From positions 301,617 to 365,616 of the forward strand of contig JAFQSD010000001.1 of the NCBI GenBank assembly GCA_017409785.1: DNA of 64,000 bases. The letters are read 5' to 3'. The notes below the pieces were generated by a model, which ran no database searches, was not told the DNA's origin, and saw only the letters and a program-made list of their open reading frames with translations. The stretch comes from Bacilli bacterium (GTDB lineage: Bacteria > Bacillota_I > Bacilli_A > RF39 > UBA660). The position numbers and the translations under genes were made by a program. Every line of letters begins with the position of its first letter. The stretch's first letter is position 1. This document shows, one piece after another, positions 44,163 to 52,920 of the stretch.

Positions 44163-45954
44163 CTCCAAGTTCAAATTGTGCATTATAAAGGTCTGCATAA
44201 AAACCACCTTTTTCAAGTAATTCTTCATGTTTTCCTTGCTCAATAATATTCCCTTCATTCATAACTAAAATTAAGTCAGAATTCTTAATAGTTGACAATC
44301 TGTGAGCAATAATAAATGATGTTCTACCTTCAGTTAATTTATCCATTGCTTTTTGAACTAATTCTTCTGTTCTAGTATCAACGTTACTTGTCGCCTCATC
44401 TAAAATTAAGAACGGCGCATCTTCAATCATACCTCTAGCAATAGTTAATAATTGTTTTTGTCCTTGACTAATAACATCATTATCTCCAATTTTATAATCA
44501 AGCCCTCCAGGTAACGTTTTAACAAAATGGTCAACTCCAACTGTTCTTAAAGCTTCCCAAACTTCTCTATCACTAACATTTTCTTTATTAAATTTAATGT
44601 TTTCTCCAATAGTTCCATCAAATAACCATGTATCTTGTAAAACCATTAAGAATAAATCATGAATATTCTCACGAGTAAGTTCACTAGTTGGAACACCATC
44701 TATTAATATTTGTCCATTGTTTATCTCATAAAACTTCATTAATAAATTAACCATTGTTGTTTTACCAGCACCGGTTGGACCAACAATCGCAATCTTTTGC
44801 CCAGGTTTAACTTTAACACTAAAGTCTTTAATAATAGTTCTACCAGGTTCATAACCAAATTTAACATTCTTAAATTCAATTTCACCCTTAACTTTACTTC
44901 TATTAAGTCTTTTACTAATTTCTTTTTGATCAGACATCTCAGGCTCATCTAAGAATTCAAACACTCTTTCACTAGCAGCCGCAGTAGATTGTAAACTATT
45001 CATTGCTTGTGCTATTTGTGAAAGTGGATTAGTAAATAATCTAACATAGATCATAAACGCAACAATAACACCAAATGAGATTATATCATTCATTGTAAGT
45101 AAACCACCTACAATACATACCATTACATAACCAAAGTTACCAATAAATCCCATTAATCTATGCATTATTTCACCAAGAAATTGACTTTTTCTATTAGCTT
45201 TATAAAGTTTTAAATTTAATTTATCAAACTCTTGTAAAGCCTCTTTTGTCCCATTATATACTTTAACTACATTATGTCCAGAATACATCTCTTCAATAAA
45301 ACCATTCATATTACCTAATTGTTCTTGTCTTTCAGCAAAGTATTTTTGATTCTTTGAAGCAATTGAAAACATAAAGAAAAAACCAATTAAACTAGATAAA
45401 ATAGCAGTAAGTGCCATAATCCAGTTAGTCACAAACATCATAATAACTGCACCAGAAAATAAAGTAATACTTGTAACTAAAGTAGCTAAACTATTATTTA
45501 AATTAAATGATACTGTATCTACGTCATTAGTAACTCGAGATAAAACATCGCCTGCTTCATGCGAATCAAAATATTTTAATGGTAATTTGTTAATTTTTTT
45601 ACTAATACTATCTCTAAGTTTATGAGCAAATCTATTAGATACAGTTGTTAAACTATATCCTTGAATAAATTGACATAGTGCACTTGTAATATATAAACCA
45701 CCCATAAATATTGCTAATTCTTTAATAGCCTTCATATCAATATCTTGTCCCATCAATCCAACTCTTATTAAATCAGCAAACTCACTCAACTTATGAGGAG
45801 CAATTAACGAAACAATAGCACCAGTCATTGCTAAAACTAAAGAAAAAATCATTATAACTTTCCAAGGACTTAAACTTTTTAATAATCTTAGAATTGCACC
45901 TTTAAAGTCTTTTGACTTTTCAAGACTCATTCCGCCTCTACCAGGTCTAGGCAT
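44155..45954 (-). CDS. ABC exporter half-transporter, canonical ATP site
   Basis: 599 residues: six membrane helices (about 30-330) then an ABC ATPase with Walker A GPTGAGKTTMVN (about 388), signature ISQGQKQLLTIARG, Walker B FLILDEATSNVDTRTEE, and His switch IAHRLST. It pairs with the gene upstream (45947), which it overlaps by 8 bases, to form a heterodimeric exporter of the BmrCD/TM287-288 type; here the Walker B Glu is intact. Likely exports drugs or lipids. The TetR regulator lies at the operon's start. Confidence 0.92.
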   Translation of the reverse strand: MPRPGRGGMSLEKSKDFKGAILRLLKSLSPWKVIMIFSLVLAMTGAIVSLIAPHKLSEFADLIRVGLMGQDIDMKAIKELAIFMGGLYITSALCQFIQGYSLTTVSNRFAHKLRDSISKKINKLPLKYFDSHEAGDVLSRVTNDVDTVSFNLNNSLATLVTSITLFSGAVIMMFVTNWIMALTAILSSLIGFFFMFSIASKNQKYFAERQEQLGNMNGFIEEMYSGHNVVKVYNGTKEALQEFDKLNLKLYKANRKSQFLGEIMHRLMGFIGNFGYVMVCIVGGLLTMNDIISFGVIVAFMIYVRLFTNPLSQIAQAMNSLQSTAAASERVFEFLDEPEMSDQKEISKRLNRSKVKGEIEFKNVKFGYEPGRTIIKDFSVKVKPGQKIAIVGPTGAGKTTMVNLLMKFYEINNGQILIDGVPTSELTRENIHDLFLMVLQDTWLFDGTIGENIKFNKENVSDREVWEALRTVGVDHFVKTLPGGLDYKIGDNDVISQGQKQLLTIARGMIEDAPFLILDEATSNVDTRTEELVQKAMDKLTEGRTSFIIAHRLSTIKNSDLILVMNEGNIIEQGKHEELLEKGGFYADLYNAQFELGGE

Positions 45955-47707
45955 TTTCTAACTCCTCCTTTGAAAGTTGTGATAAAGCAATTTCTTTATA
46001 CACATCGCATTTTTTTAATAATTCTTTATGCGTACCAATTCCAACACATTCCCCTTCATTTAAAACAACAATTTTATCAGCATTAATAATTGTTCCAATT
46101 CTTTGAGCAACAATCATACAAGTAGCATTTTTAGTATATTTTCTTAACTCTTTTCTTAATACAGCATCTGTTTTATAATCAAGTGCTGAGAACGAATCAT
46201 CAAAAATATAAATTTCTGGCTCTCTAGCAATAGCTCTTGCAATAGCAAGTCTTTGCTTTTGACCACCACTTACATTAGTTCCACCACGAGCAATATGGCT
46301 TTCATATTTATTATCCATTTTCTCAACGAAATCTTTTCCTTGAGCAACTTTTATTGCTTCTTTAATCTTCTCATCAGTAATTTTACCTTTACCATTATCA
46401 CCATACGAAACATTTTCCGAAATAGTACCAGTAAACATAACTGCTTTTTGTGGAACATATCCTAATTTATTAAATAAAGCTTCTTGTTTATATTCACCTA
46501 CATTAACTCCATCAACTAATACTTCTCCATCAGTTACATCATAAAATCTTGGAATTAAATTAATTAATGTTGATTTACCACTACCAGTAGATCCAATAAA
46601 TGCAATTGTTTCTCCTTTATTTACTTTAAATGAAATATCTTTTAATACATATTCATCAGCCCCAGGATATTTAAAAGACACATTCTTAAATTCTACCGTT
46701 CCCTCTTCTTTTGTATCTCCATTAAAGCATCCATCAACAACACTAATTTCTTCTACTAATACTTCATTAATACGATTAGCAGATATTTGTGCACGTGGTA
46801 TCATCATAAATATCATAGATAACATTAAAAATGACATAATTACATGCATACCATAACTAGAAAATACTACCATATTACTAAATAAAGTAATTTTATCAGG
46901 TAAACCAGCTTCTTGAATTAAAACAGCTCCAATCACATAAATACCTAATGTAAGTGCATGCATTACTAAATACATTGCCGGATCCATTATAGAGAAACAT
47001 CTTTGATTAAATAATTGCATACCAGTTAATTTATCATTAACTTTACCAAATTTCTTTGTTTGATACTTTTCTGCATTAAATGCACGAATAACTCTAATAC
47101 CAGATAAATTTTCTCTAGTAACCCCATTAATATTGTCAATTAACTTTTGTACTATCTTAAATCTAGGCATTACGATAATTGTTAAAGTAGCTACCACAAA
47201 CAATAAAACTGATACACAGCACGCAACTAAAATACTCCATTCAAATCCCTTATTAAGAATCTTCATAACAGCACTAATTGCCATTACAGGAGCCTTAACC
47301 ATTCCTTGCAACCCCATACCAATAACCATTTCAACTTGTGTAACATCATTAGTTGTTCTAGTAATTAAACTACTAGTAGAAAACTTCTTAATTTCTTGAG
47401 TACCCATCATTTGAACTTTCTCAAATATTTTTCTACGAAGGGTTGCTGAAAAACTAGAAGCAACTCTAGTAGCAAAATAACCTACAACAATATTACAAAT
47501 CAAACTTAACAAAGCACATCCAAGCATATATGCACCTTGTTCAAGAATTTGACTCATTTTGCTACCTTCAGTTTGTACTAATTGTGTTATACCACTCATA
47601 TAATCAGGAACTTTTAATTCTAACCAAACATGAACAGTAACTAAAGTAATACAAATAATTGCATATATAATTTCTTTTTTAGTTAAATTCTTAAGTAATT
47701 TAAACAT
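45947..47707 (-). CDS. ABC exporter half-transporter, degenerate ATP site
   Basis: 586 residues: six membrane helices then an ABC ATPase with Walker A GSTGSGKSTLINL, signature VSGGQKQRLAIARA, and Walker B IYIFDDSFSALD, in which the catalytic Glu is replaced by Asp. In heterodimeric exporters (BmrC, TM287) this marks the degenerate site, complementing the intact partner at 44155. The VAQRIGT switch replaces the usual His with Gln, which agrees. It begins right after the TetR gene; the drug substrate cannot be predicted. Confidence 0.92.
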   Translation of the reverse strand: MFKLLKNLTKKEIIYAIICITLVTVHVWLELKVPDYMSGITQLVQTEGSKMSQILEQGAYMLGCALLSLICNIVVGYFATRVASSFSATLRRKIFEKVQMMGTQEIKKFSTSSLITRTTNDVTQVEMVIGMGLQGMVKAPVMAISAVMKILNKGFEWSILVACCVSVLLFVVATLTIIVMPRFKIVQKLIDNINGVTRENLSGIRVIRAFNAEKYQTKKFGKVNDKLTGMQLFNQRCFSIMDPAMYLVMHALTLGIYVIGAVLIQEAGLPDKITLFSNMVVFSSYGMHVIMSFLMLSMIFMMIPRAQISANRINEVLVEEISVVDGCFNGDTKEEGTVEFKNVSFKYPGADEYVLKDISFKVNKGETIAFIGSTGSGKSTLINLIPRFYDVTDGEVLVDGVNVGEYKQEALFNKLGYVPQKAVMFTGTISENVSYGDNGKGKITDEKIKEAIKVAQGKDFVEKMDNKYESHIARGGTNVSGGQKQRLAIARAIAREPEIYIFDDSFSALDYKTDAVLRKELRKYTKNATCMIVAQRIGTIINADKIVVLNEGECVGIGTHKELLKKCDVYKEIALSQLSKEELENA

Positions 47708-47724
47708 AAATACATCCTTTCTAC

Positions 47725-48303
47725 CTATTTATATATTCCATAACATAATATGTTAAGTTTTCTAACGAATTGTTCTTTATCATCTAAACAATCATTATTA
47801 ATACAATATGTCAAAGTCATAAATGTATGATGAAGTAACATAACAAAGCAAAACTCAATTTCATCACTTCTTAACTTATCAGTCTTAATCAAATCCTTAA
47901 CACTTAAATAAAGTGGTAAAGCAGGTTTATGAAAATGTTTTTTATGAGTATCAAAATATATAAAAATATTTTTAAATAAACCCTGATACTTATTTTTAAT
48001 AATATGATCTGCTAACTTCTCATACAAATAAATAAAACTATTGTATAAATCTCCTTCATTCTTCTCAAAAGAATTTATTACTAGTTTTTCTAAATTTTTA
48101 CTATGTATCGAAACAATATATTCGAACAAATCATCTTTATCTTTAAAATACATATAAAAACTTCCTCTCGGAATAGAAGCATTCATAATAATTTGATTAA
48201 TTGAAACATTTGCATAATCATGACAACAAAATTCATCTATCGCAGAATCAATAAGTTTCTTTTGCTTTTCTTCATCTAAATTTAAAAATGTTTGACTAGG
48301 CAT
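47725..48303 (-). CDS. TetR-family transcriptional repressor
   Basis: 192 residues. The TetR HTH is AIDEFCCHDYANVSINQIIMNASIPRGSFYMYFKDKDDLFEYI (about 18-60). The C-terminal ligand domain is helical and unique. It is the first gene of the operon with the two exporter genes, 17 nt upstream of them. A perfect 19-bp palindrome covers the promoter spacer, so it very likely represses itself and the exporter, released by an exported compound. Start ATG 48303 after GGTGGTGA. Confidence 0.93.
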   Translation of the reverse strand: MPSQTFLNLDEEKQKKLIDSAIDEFCCHDYANVSINQIIMNASIPRGSFYMYFKDKDDLFEYIVSIHSKNLEKLVINSFEKNEGDLYNSFIYLYEKLADHIIKNKYQGLFKNIFIYFDTHKKHFHKPALPLYLSVKDLIKTDKLRSDEIEFCFVMLLHHTFMTLTYCINNDCLDDKEQFVRKLNILCYGIYK

Positions 48304-48345
48304 ATCATCACCACCCTACACATTATATGAAACATATGCTTACTC

Positions 48346-48375
48346 ATTATATTATGACAACTTGTCATAAGTCAA
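48346..48375 (-). promoter_or_regulatory. TetR operon promoter with perfect palindromic operator
   Basis: On the - strand: -35 TTGACT (48370-48375), 18-bp spacer, -10 TATAAT (48346-48351). The spacer is almost entirely the palindrome TTATGACAA-C-TTGTCATAA (48352-48370, both 9-bp halves perfect). Binding there would block RNA polymerase. Confidence 0.82.
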
Positions 48376-48391
48376 TATCATATCAAACAAA

Positions 48392-48415
48392 AAAGTAGTT
48401 TTTAACCTACTCTTT
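48392..48415 (-). terminator. Possible terminator of the Y-polymerase operon
   Basis: AGTAG (48394-48398) and CTACT (48407-48411), read on the - strand into a T-run. The stem is only about 5 bp. Confidence 0.5.
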
Positions 48416-48836
48416 ACATCCCTAAATAATCAAATATTGGATTATCAATATTACTAATATCATCAAAAGAAATTATAGTTCCACAACTCAAATAAATAAG
48501 ACAATTATTAATATCAATTTTCTTAACTAAATCAGTAATTGTGGTATATTTACCACCAGTTTTTTTCTTATCTTTTAAAAAATATGTCATCTTAACTTCT
48601 CCAATAGTTTTTAAGTTATTTTTAATATAATTAATTTTCTCATTAATAATTTCTTTAATACCCTCACTAAGTATTTTTTTAGAATCAGTAATTCTTGCGG
48701 TTTCTTTAACCGCATCTTCATACCCAGTAAGTGCTGAAAAAGGAGCAAATTGAGCCGTTCTATTTTCTATAGACATTGGCATCCTTTTCTTAGATATAGG
48801 ACGTTCTAAATTAATAATATCATCGTATTTACTCAT
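48414..48836 (-). CDS. YolD-like partner of a Y-family polymerase
   Basis: 140 residues. KKRMPMSIENRTAQFAPFSALTGYEDAVKETARITDSKK is the hallmark of the small protein found beside UmuC-like polymerases in Firmicutes (YolD-like). Its ATG overlaps the polymerase stop (ATGA), so translation is coupled. It may be a UmuD-like accessory protein for error-prone DNA synthesis; this is inference from neighbourhood and known pairs. No catalytic motif is seen. Confidence 0.82.
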   Translation of the reverse strand: MSKYDDIINLERPISKKRMPMSIENRTAQFAPFSALTGYEDAVKETARITDSKKILSEGIKEIINEKINYIKNNLKTIGEVKMTYFLKDKKKTGGKYTTITDLVKKIDINNCLIYLSCGTIISFDDISNIDNPIFDYLGM

Positions 48837-50329
48837 GCTTTATGTCCTCCTATCTGTCTATTTCTTTCTATTGTAGTTCCTCCTTCTTCAAGATTCATTC
48901 CCTTCAATATAGCATTCTTACCATATTTTTTCTTTATCTCTAACATTACATTTTGAATTTTAGATTCATTTTCTTGATTAACTTTTTTATCTTCAAATAA
49001 TTCATCATCATCCAACGAAAATAAATCAACTTGTTTCATAATTCTTGTATTAGTAGCCTTTTCTTTATCAACCACTCCAACAAAAGCCATATTTATTCTT
49101 CTAACTAAAAGTCTTTTATCAATAATCCTTTCAAATAACTCCATCGCATTCTTCATAATAACTTCAGTAGAAGAAGTCTGATAATCAAATCTAATGGTTC
49201 CATGTCCATGTTTTGGTACACTTCTACCATAAAAATCTGTAGTTACTTCTCCATCATAAATTTCTGCTATCTTCGGATTAGTTAAATTATCAATATCATA
49301 ACCAATAGTTAATACAAGTTGATCACAAACTTTATTTTTAGAAACTAAATCCAACACTAGCAAATCAATCATTTCTTTTACAATTAGTTTAGTTTTAACA
49401 TAATCATATGGGCAGTGTAAAACTTGCCCCGATCCTAAACTGTTGATACTTGGTTTATAGCTTTTAACATCCTTCATTGTACAAGGTTCAATTCCCCACG
49501 CATGATCAATTAAAAGTTCCGCATTAACTCCAAACATTTTATAAAGCAGATCTTCATTATTAATTGAACATCTACAAATATCGCCCATTGTATAAAGTCC
49601 ACGACTCTCTAATTTTTTTGCATAACCTCTACCCACTCTCCAAAAGTCAGTTAAAGGTCTATGTTCCCACAAAAGCTTTCTATAACTCATCTCATCTAAA
49701 GAAGCCATTCTAACTCCATGTTCATCAGCATCTACATGTTTAGCCACAATATCCATTGCTACCTTAGCTAAATACATATTAGTACCAATTCCCGCTGTCG
49801 CAGTAATACCAGTTGTTTTATATACATCATGAATCATCATTGTCACTAATTCATCTGGTTTCTTTTTATATGACTTTAAATAATTAGTTACGTCCATAAA
49901 AACTTCATCAATTGAATAAACATAAATATCTTCCGGTGCAATATATTTTAAATAAGTATTATAAATTCTTGTACTATAATCAATATATAAACTCATTCTA
50001 GGTGGAGCCGCAATAAAATCTAATTCTAAATTCTTATTACTATTAAGTTCGTCTATATTAACACTTTTACCAGTAAATTTTTTATTATAATTATTTCTTT
50101 TTCTTTCATAATTAATATTTTTAACTTTTTGAATTACTTCAAATAATCTTGCTCTACCAGGAATACCAAATGACTTTAATGCCGGGCTAACAGCCAAACA
50201 TATTGTTTTTTCAGTTCTACTACCATCCGCAACAACTAAATTAGTAGTAATTGGATCTAACCCACGTTCTTGACATTCAACAGAGGCATAAAAACTTTTT
50301 AAATCGATACAAACATAGGTTCTTTCCAT
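48833..50329 (-). CDS. Y-family DNA polymerase, UmuC/ImpB type
   Basis: 498 residues. The N-terminal YVCIDLKSFYASVECQERGLDP carries the first catalytic Asp; VYSIDEVFMDVT the second site (SxDE); GITATAGIGTNMYLAKVAMDI is the Y-family GIGTNK-like loop. The finger, thumb and little-finger parts follow. It performs translesion synthesis. The ATG at 50329 follows GGTGA; a longer in-frame start at 50449 would lie inside the tRNA-Glu gene and is rejected. It forms an operon with the YolD-like gene. Confidence 0.94.
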   Translation of the reverse strand: MERTYVCIDLKSFYASVECQERGLDPITTNLVVADGSRTEKTICLAVSPALKSFGIPGRARLFEVIQKVKNINYERKRNNYNKKFTGKSVNIDELNSNKNLELDFIAAPPRMSLYIDYSTRIYNTYLKYIAPEDIYVYSIDEVFMDVTNYLKSYKKKPDELVTMMIHDVYKTTGITATAGIGTNMYLAKVAMDIVAKHVDADEHGVRMASLDEMSYRKLLWEHRPLTDFWRVGRGYAKKLESRGLYTMGDICRCSINNEDLLYKMFGVNAELLIDHAWGIEPCTMKDVKSYKPSINSLGSGQVLHCPYDYVKTKLIVKEMIDLLVLDLVSKNKVCDQLVLTIGYDIDNLTNPKIAEIYDGEVTTDFYGRSVPKHGHGTIRFDYQTSSTEVIMKNAMELFERIIDKRLLVRRINMAFVGVVDKEKATNTRIMKQVDLFSLDDDELFEDKKVNQENESKIQNVMLEIKKKYGKNAILKGMNLEEGGTTIERNRQIGGHKA

Positions 50330-50385
50330 TCTTATCACCATTATAATTATAACACGAACATTTGTTTTTATAAAGACAATTTTGC

Positions 50386-50413
50386 ATAAAAAAACTGGAA
50401 CTAAATTCCAGTA
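50386..50413 (-). terminator. Terminator of tRNA-Glu
   Basis: CTGGAA (50395-50400), loop CTAAA, TTCCAG (50406-50411), read on the - strand into a TTTTTTT tail. Confidence 0.85.
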
Positions 50414-50421
50414 AATGTCAT

Positions 50422-50498
50422 TGGTATCCTGTATGGGTTTCGAACCCACGAATACTACCTTGAGAGGGTAGCGTGTTAAACCACTTCACCAACAGGAC
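50422..50498 (-). tRNA. tRNA-Glu (CTC)
   Basis: 77 nt with CCA encoded (50422-50424). Acceptor GTCCTGT pairs with ACAGGAT; the D-arm is GTG..CAC; anticodon stem CTACC/GGTAG encloses CTCTCAA, so the anticodon is CTC; T-arm GGGTTCGAACCC. The body follows bacterial tRNA-Glu. It decodes GAG only, the less used Glu codon here. Confidence 0.9.
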
Positions 50499-50552
50499 AT
50501 ATTTCTTAATTGCAAAATAATTGTATCACTAAAATTTTCTTTTGACAATAAA

Positions 50553-50577
50553 AAAAGACTATATAAATAGTCTTTTT
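50553..50577 (-). terminator. Terminator of the NlpC/P60-like gene
   Basis: AAAGACTA (50554-50561) and TAGTCTTT (50568-50575), read on the - strand into a T-run, overlapping the stop codon. Confidence 0.83.
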
Positions 50578-52477
50578 ATATTTCTTCTACTTCATCCATT
50601 TTATTATTTTGAATAACAAGGAACCACATTCCTAGTCCTACACATATAAATACTATTCCACCAATAGGAAGTCCATATCCTTTAGCAGTATCTTCAACCG
50701 CAACATCTTCTACCTTCTTTTTTTCGTTTGAAGGTCTTAATATAACATAGTTTTCTCCAACCATATCATTTAAGAATGTTTCTAGTTCTGTACCAGATAT
50801 TTCTTCAAAATCAGTCTTTGTCTTTTTCCTGATTAATTTATTATCTAAATAAATATATGATCTATTCTCTAATGTTTCAGTAGGACATTTAGTCTTATCA
50901 TCAGGTAAAGTAGTATCATTTGTATATAGTAAGATAATATCTCCATCTAATAACATTGAAGGAAAAATATTTCTTGCTCGATCATTTAGTTCATTAGTTA
51001 CAAATATATTCCAATGTAACATAATTCTAACTAAACTATTATCAGGACAATCTCTATTACTATTAACACTTTTATTTACCCCTTCAAATAATCTAGGTCC
51101 ATAAAAGTTATGATAAATATATTTAGCAGCACTAGAATCTTTTAATTTAGTTCTCTTAACTGCTAAAGTATCTTTACCAGTACTTGTAACAGTAGCGTCA
51201 TAACCCATAATATCTAAGTTACTTAATTCTGAAATTCCTAAATCTAAATTAAATGCTTTCTTATAAATATCATTAATAAATTTTCTTTCTATACTATCAT
51301 TATTTTTAATTTCTTCATAAGCTAATTTTAATTTTGATTTTTCTTCACTAGAATATTTAGTACCAATTATAGTTTCAATTTTAGCAGTCTTAATATTTGA
51401 AACATCACCAGTAGAAACAAATGTCTTTCCAAGATATTTCTTATCATTTGGAACTTTTACAGTATATTTAAAAGTAACTGCTTCACCAGCATTAATTGAA
51501 CTAATATTCCATGAAAGTTTTCTACCATTTAAAGCACCAGATCCATTATCTTTAATTTCTAAGAAATCCGGAATATTTTCAGTTAAAGTTAATGCACCAT
51601 AATTAGAACTACTTTTATTAGTAATAACAATTGTATATTCGATTTCTTCATTTAATCCAGCAAGTAGATTTTGACTAGTTCCATCTTTTATATTAATAGT
51701 CTTTTCAATATCAATTTCCGGAAAATTCATTCTAGAAGTCGCTGAAGCAGTAATACCTGAGTAAGTTTTTTCTGTATATGTATACCCATCTGAATTACCA
51801 CCTTGATATAAATACTTATTACCATCTTTAGTTGGTCTAATCAAAGCTAATTCATCATTATCAACAACAGCACCAATCTTATTTTTTAATTGTCTATAAA
51901 CTAAAGTATTTGTTGTATCAACGGCATCTGTATGAGTAGACGCATCATATCTTGCTCCTATAGCAGCTTCCAATAATTGAATTTTATCATTAGCAACATC
52001 TACGCTATGAACTAACATAGCATGTCCAGTATGAACAATAATATCACCTGGTTTAATTATAGGTAACCATTTTGCAAGTATAGCTGCTCCTATTTCTGTC
52101 GTATTAGCACCTAAACTACTAAGCTCTGCCTTATCATAATAATCTAATACATATGCCGAACCATCATTTGCTTTAGCATAAGCTAATAATGTTTCGGTTG
52201 TACTTGGTAATTCAATACCTAAAGCTTGATAATAAGCTTGAAATGTAATACCACTACAAACTGTATAAACAATATGTTGTGAAGTAGCATCTTCTGGTGT
52301 CGCATATAATTGTTTTCTATACGAATCATAATGAACTTGCATTCCTTGATTCAAATAAGCCTCTGCAGATTTAATTACTGCATTACGTTGTTTTTCAATT
52401 TCTGCATCATCTGCTTTAACTACTAATGGAAACATTAGTAAAATAGAAAAACAAATAATGAATATTTTCTTAAACAT
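50576..52477 (-). CDS. Secreted NlpC/P60-like protein with DUF11-like domain
   Basis: 633 residues. A signal peptide (about 1-22, ending VVKADD) leads to an NlpC/P60-like domain: VCSGITFQAYYQALGIELPSTT gives the catalytic CSG, and HTGHAMLVHSVDV the His. A DUF11-type surface repeat follows (about 240-370, TYTIVITNKSS-like), then a helical region, and a C-terminal membrane helix (YGLPIGGIVFICVGLGMWFLVIQ) before a charged tail; no LPxTG is present. Probably cleaves cell-wall peptides while bound to the membrane. ATG 52477 follows GGAGAG; the TTG at 52486 is weaker. Confidence 0.78.
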   Translation of the reverse strand: MFKKIFIICFSILLMFPLVVKADDAEIEKQRNAVIKSAEAYLNQGMQVHYDSYRKQLYATPEDATSQHIVYTVCSGITFQAYYQALGIELPSTTETLLAYAKANDGSAYVLDYYDKAELSSLGANTTEIGAAILAKWLPIIKPGDIIVHTGHAMLVHSVDVANDKIQLLEAAIGARYDASTHTDAVDTTNTLVYRQLKNKIGAVVDNDELALIRPTKDGNKYLYQGGNSDGYTYTEKTYSGITASATSRMNFPEIDIEKTINIKDGTSQNLLAGLNEEIEYTIVITNKSSSNYGALTLTENIPDFLEIKDNGSGALNGRKLSWNISSINAGEAVTFKYTVKVPNDKKYLGKTFVSTGDVSNIKTAKIETIIGTKYSSEEKSKLKLAYEEIKNNDSIERKFINDIYKKAFNLDLGISELSNLDIMGYDATVTSTGKDTLAVKRTKLKDSSAAKYIYHNFYGPRLFEGVNKSVNSNRDCPDNSLVRIMLHWNIFVTNELNDRARNIFPSMLLDGDIILLYTNDTTLPDDKTKCPTETLENRSYIYLDNKLIRKKTKTDFEEISGTELETFLNDMVGENYVILRPSNEKKKVEDVAVEDTAKGYGLPIGGIVFICVGLGMWFLVIQNNKMDEVEEI

Positions 52478-52565
52478 AGTTATCAACTCTCCTATTAAAA
52501 TAATTATATCTCTACTAAATAAACATAATCAATTAGTAATCATTACCGCTATACATAATTAGACA

Positions 52566-52594
52566 ATAAAAAAAGATGCATAAAACATCTTTTA
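52566..52594 (-). terminator. Terminator of the murC operon
   Basis: AAAAGATG (52571-52578) and CATCTTTT (52586-52593), read on the - strand into a TTTTTTATT tail; the stem overlaps the stop at 52592. Confidence 0.85.
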
Positions 52595-52912
52595 ATCAAC
52601 TAAAGCCATTTCAATAATATTATTAATATTTATTAATGAACTTTTATTTTCAAATACTTGTGGTTGTTTAATATTAGTAAATTGTGCTTCCACATTAGCA
52701 AAAACCGCGCTCTTATATGAACATTCAATTCCAGAATGATACATAGTAGTAGAATTTTCTAATTCTACAAATTGTTTATCAAAGTCCTTAACAGTACCAA
52801 ATACTGTAATCATAGAATTATAAATTCTAGGAATTCCATCTCCACCAATTCCTGCTCCACTATTTGAACTAACTAATAATTTAACATATTTTCCCTTATA
52901 ACTTTCTAACAT
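52592..52912 (-). CDS. Hypothetical 106-residue protein after murC
   Basis: 106 residues, beta-rich (YVKLLVSSNSGAGIGGDGIPRIYNSMITVFGTVKDFDKQFVELENSTTM), a pattern that could fit a small SH3/LSm-like barrel, but no motif is firm. It follows murC by 8 nt with GGTGAG before the ATG, so it is in the murC operon. No membrane helix or signal peptide. Function unknown. Confidence 0.7.
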   Translation of the reverse strand: MLESYKGKYVKLLVSSNSGAGIGGDGIPRIYNSMITVFGTVKDFDKQFVELENSTTMYHSGIECSYKSAVFANVEAQFTNIKQPQVFENKSSLININNIIEMALVD

Positions 52913-52920
52913 AAACTCAC

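Noticed and set aside
48833..48836. UGA read as Trp (Mollicute code)
   Set aside because: Here TGA ends the Y-polymerase exactly where homologues end and couples to the next ATG; Trp codons in the window are TGG.
48833..50449. Longer Y-family polymerase starting at 50449
   Set aside because: The extra 40 codons run through the tRNA-Glu terminator and T-arm; the ATG at 50329 has the ribosome binding site and begins the conserved YVCIDLKSFYASVE.
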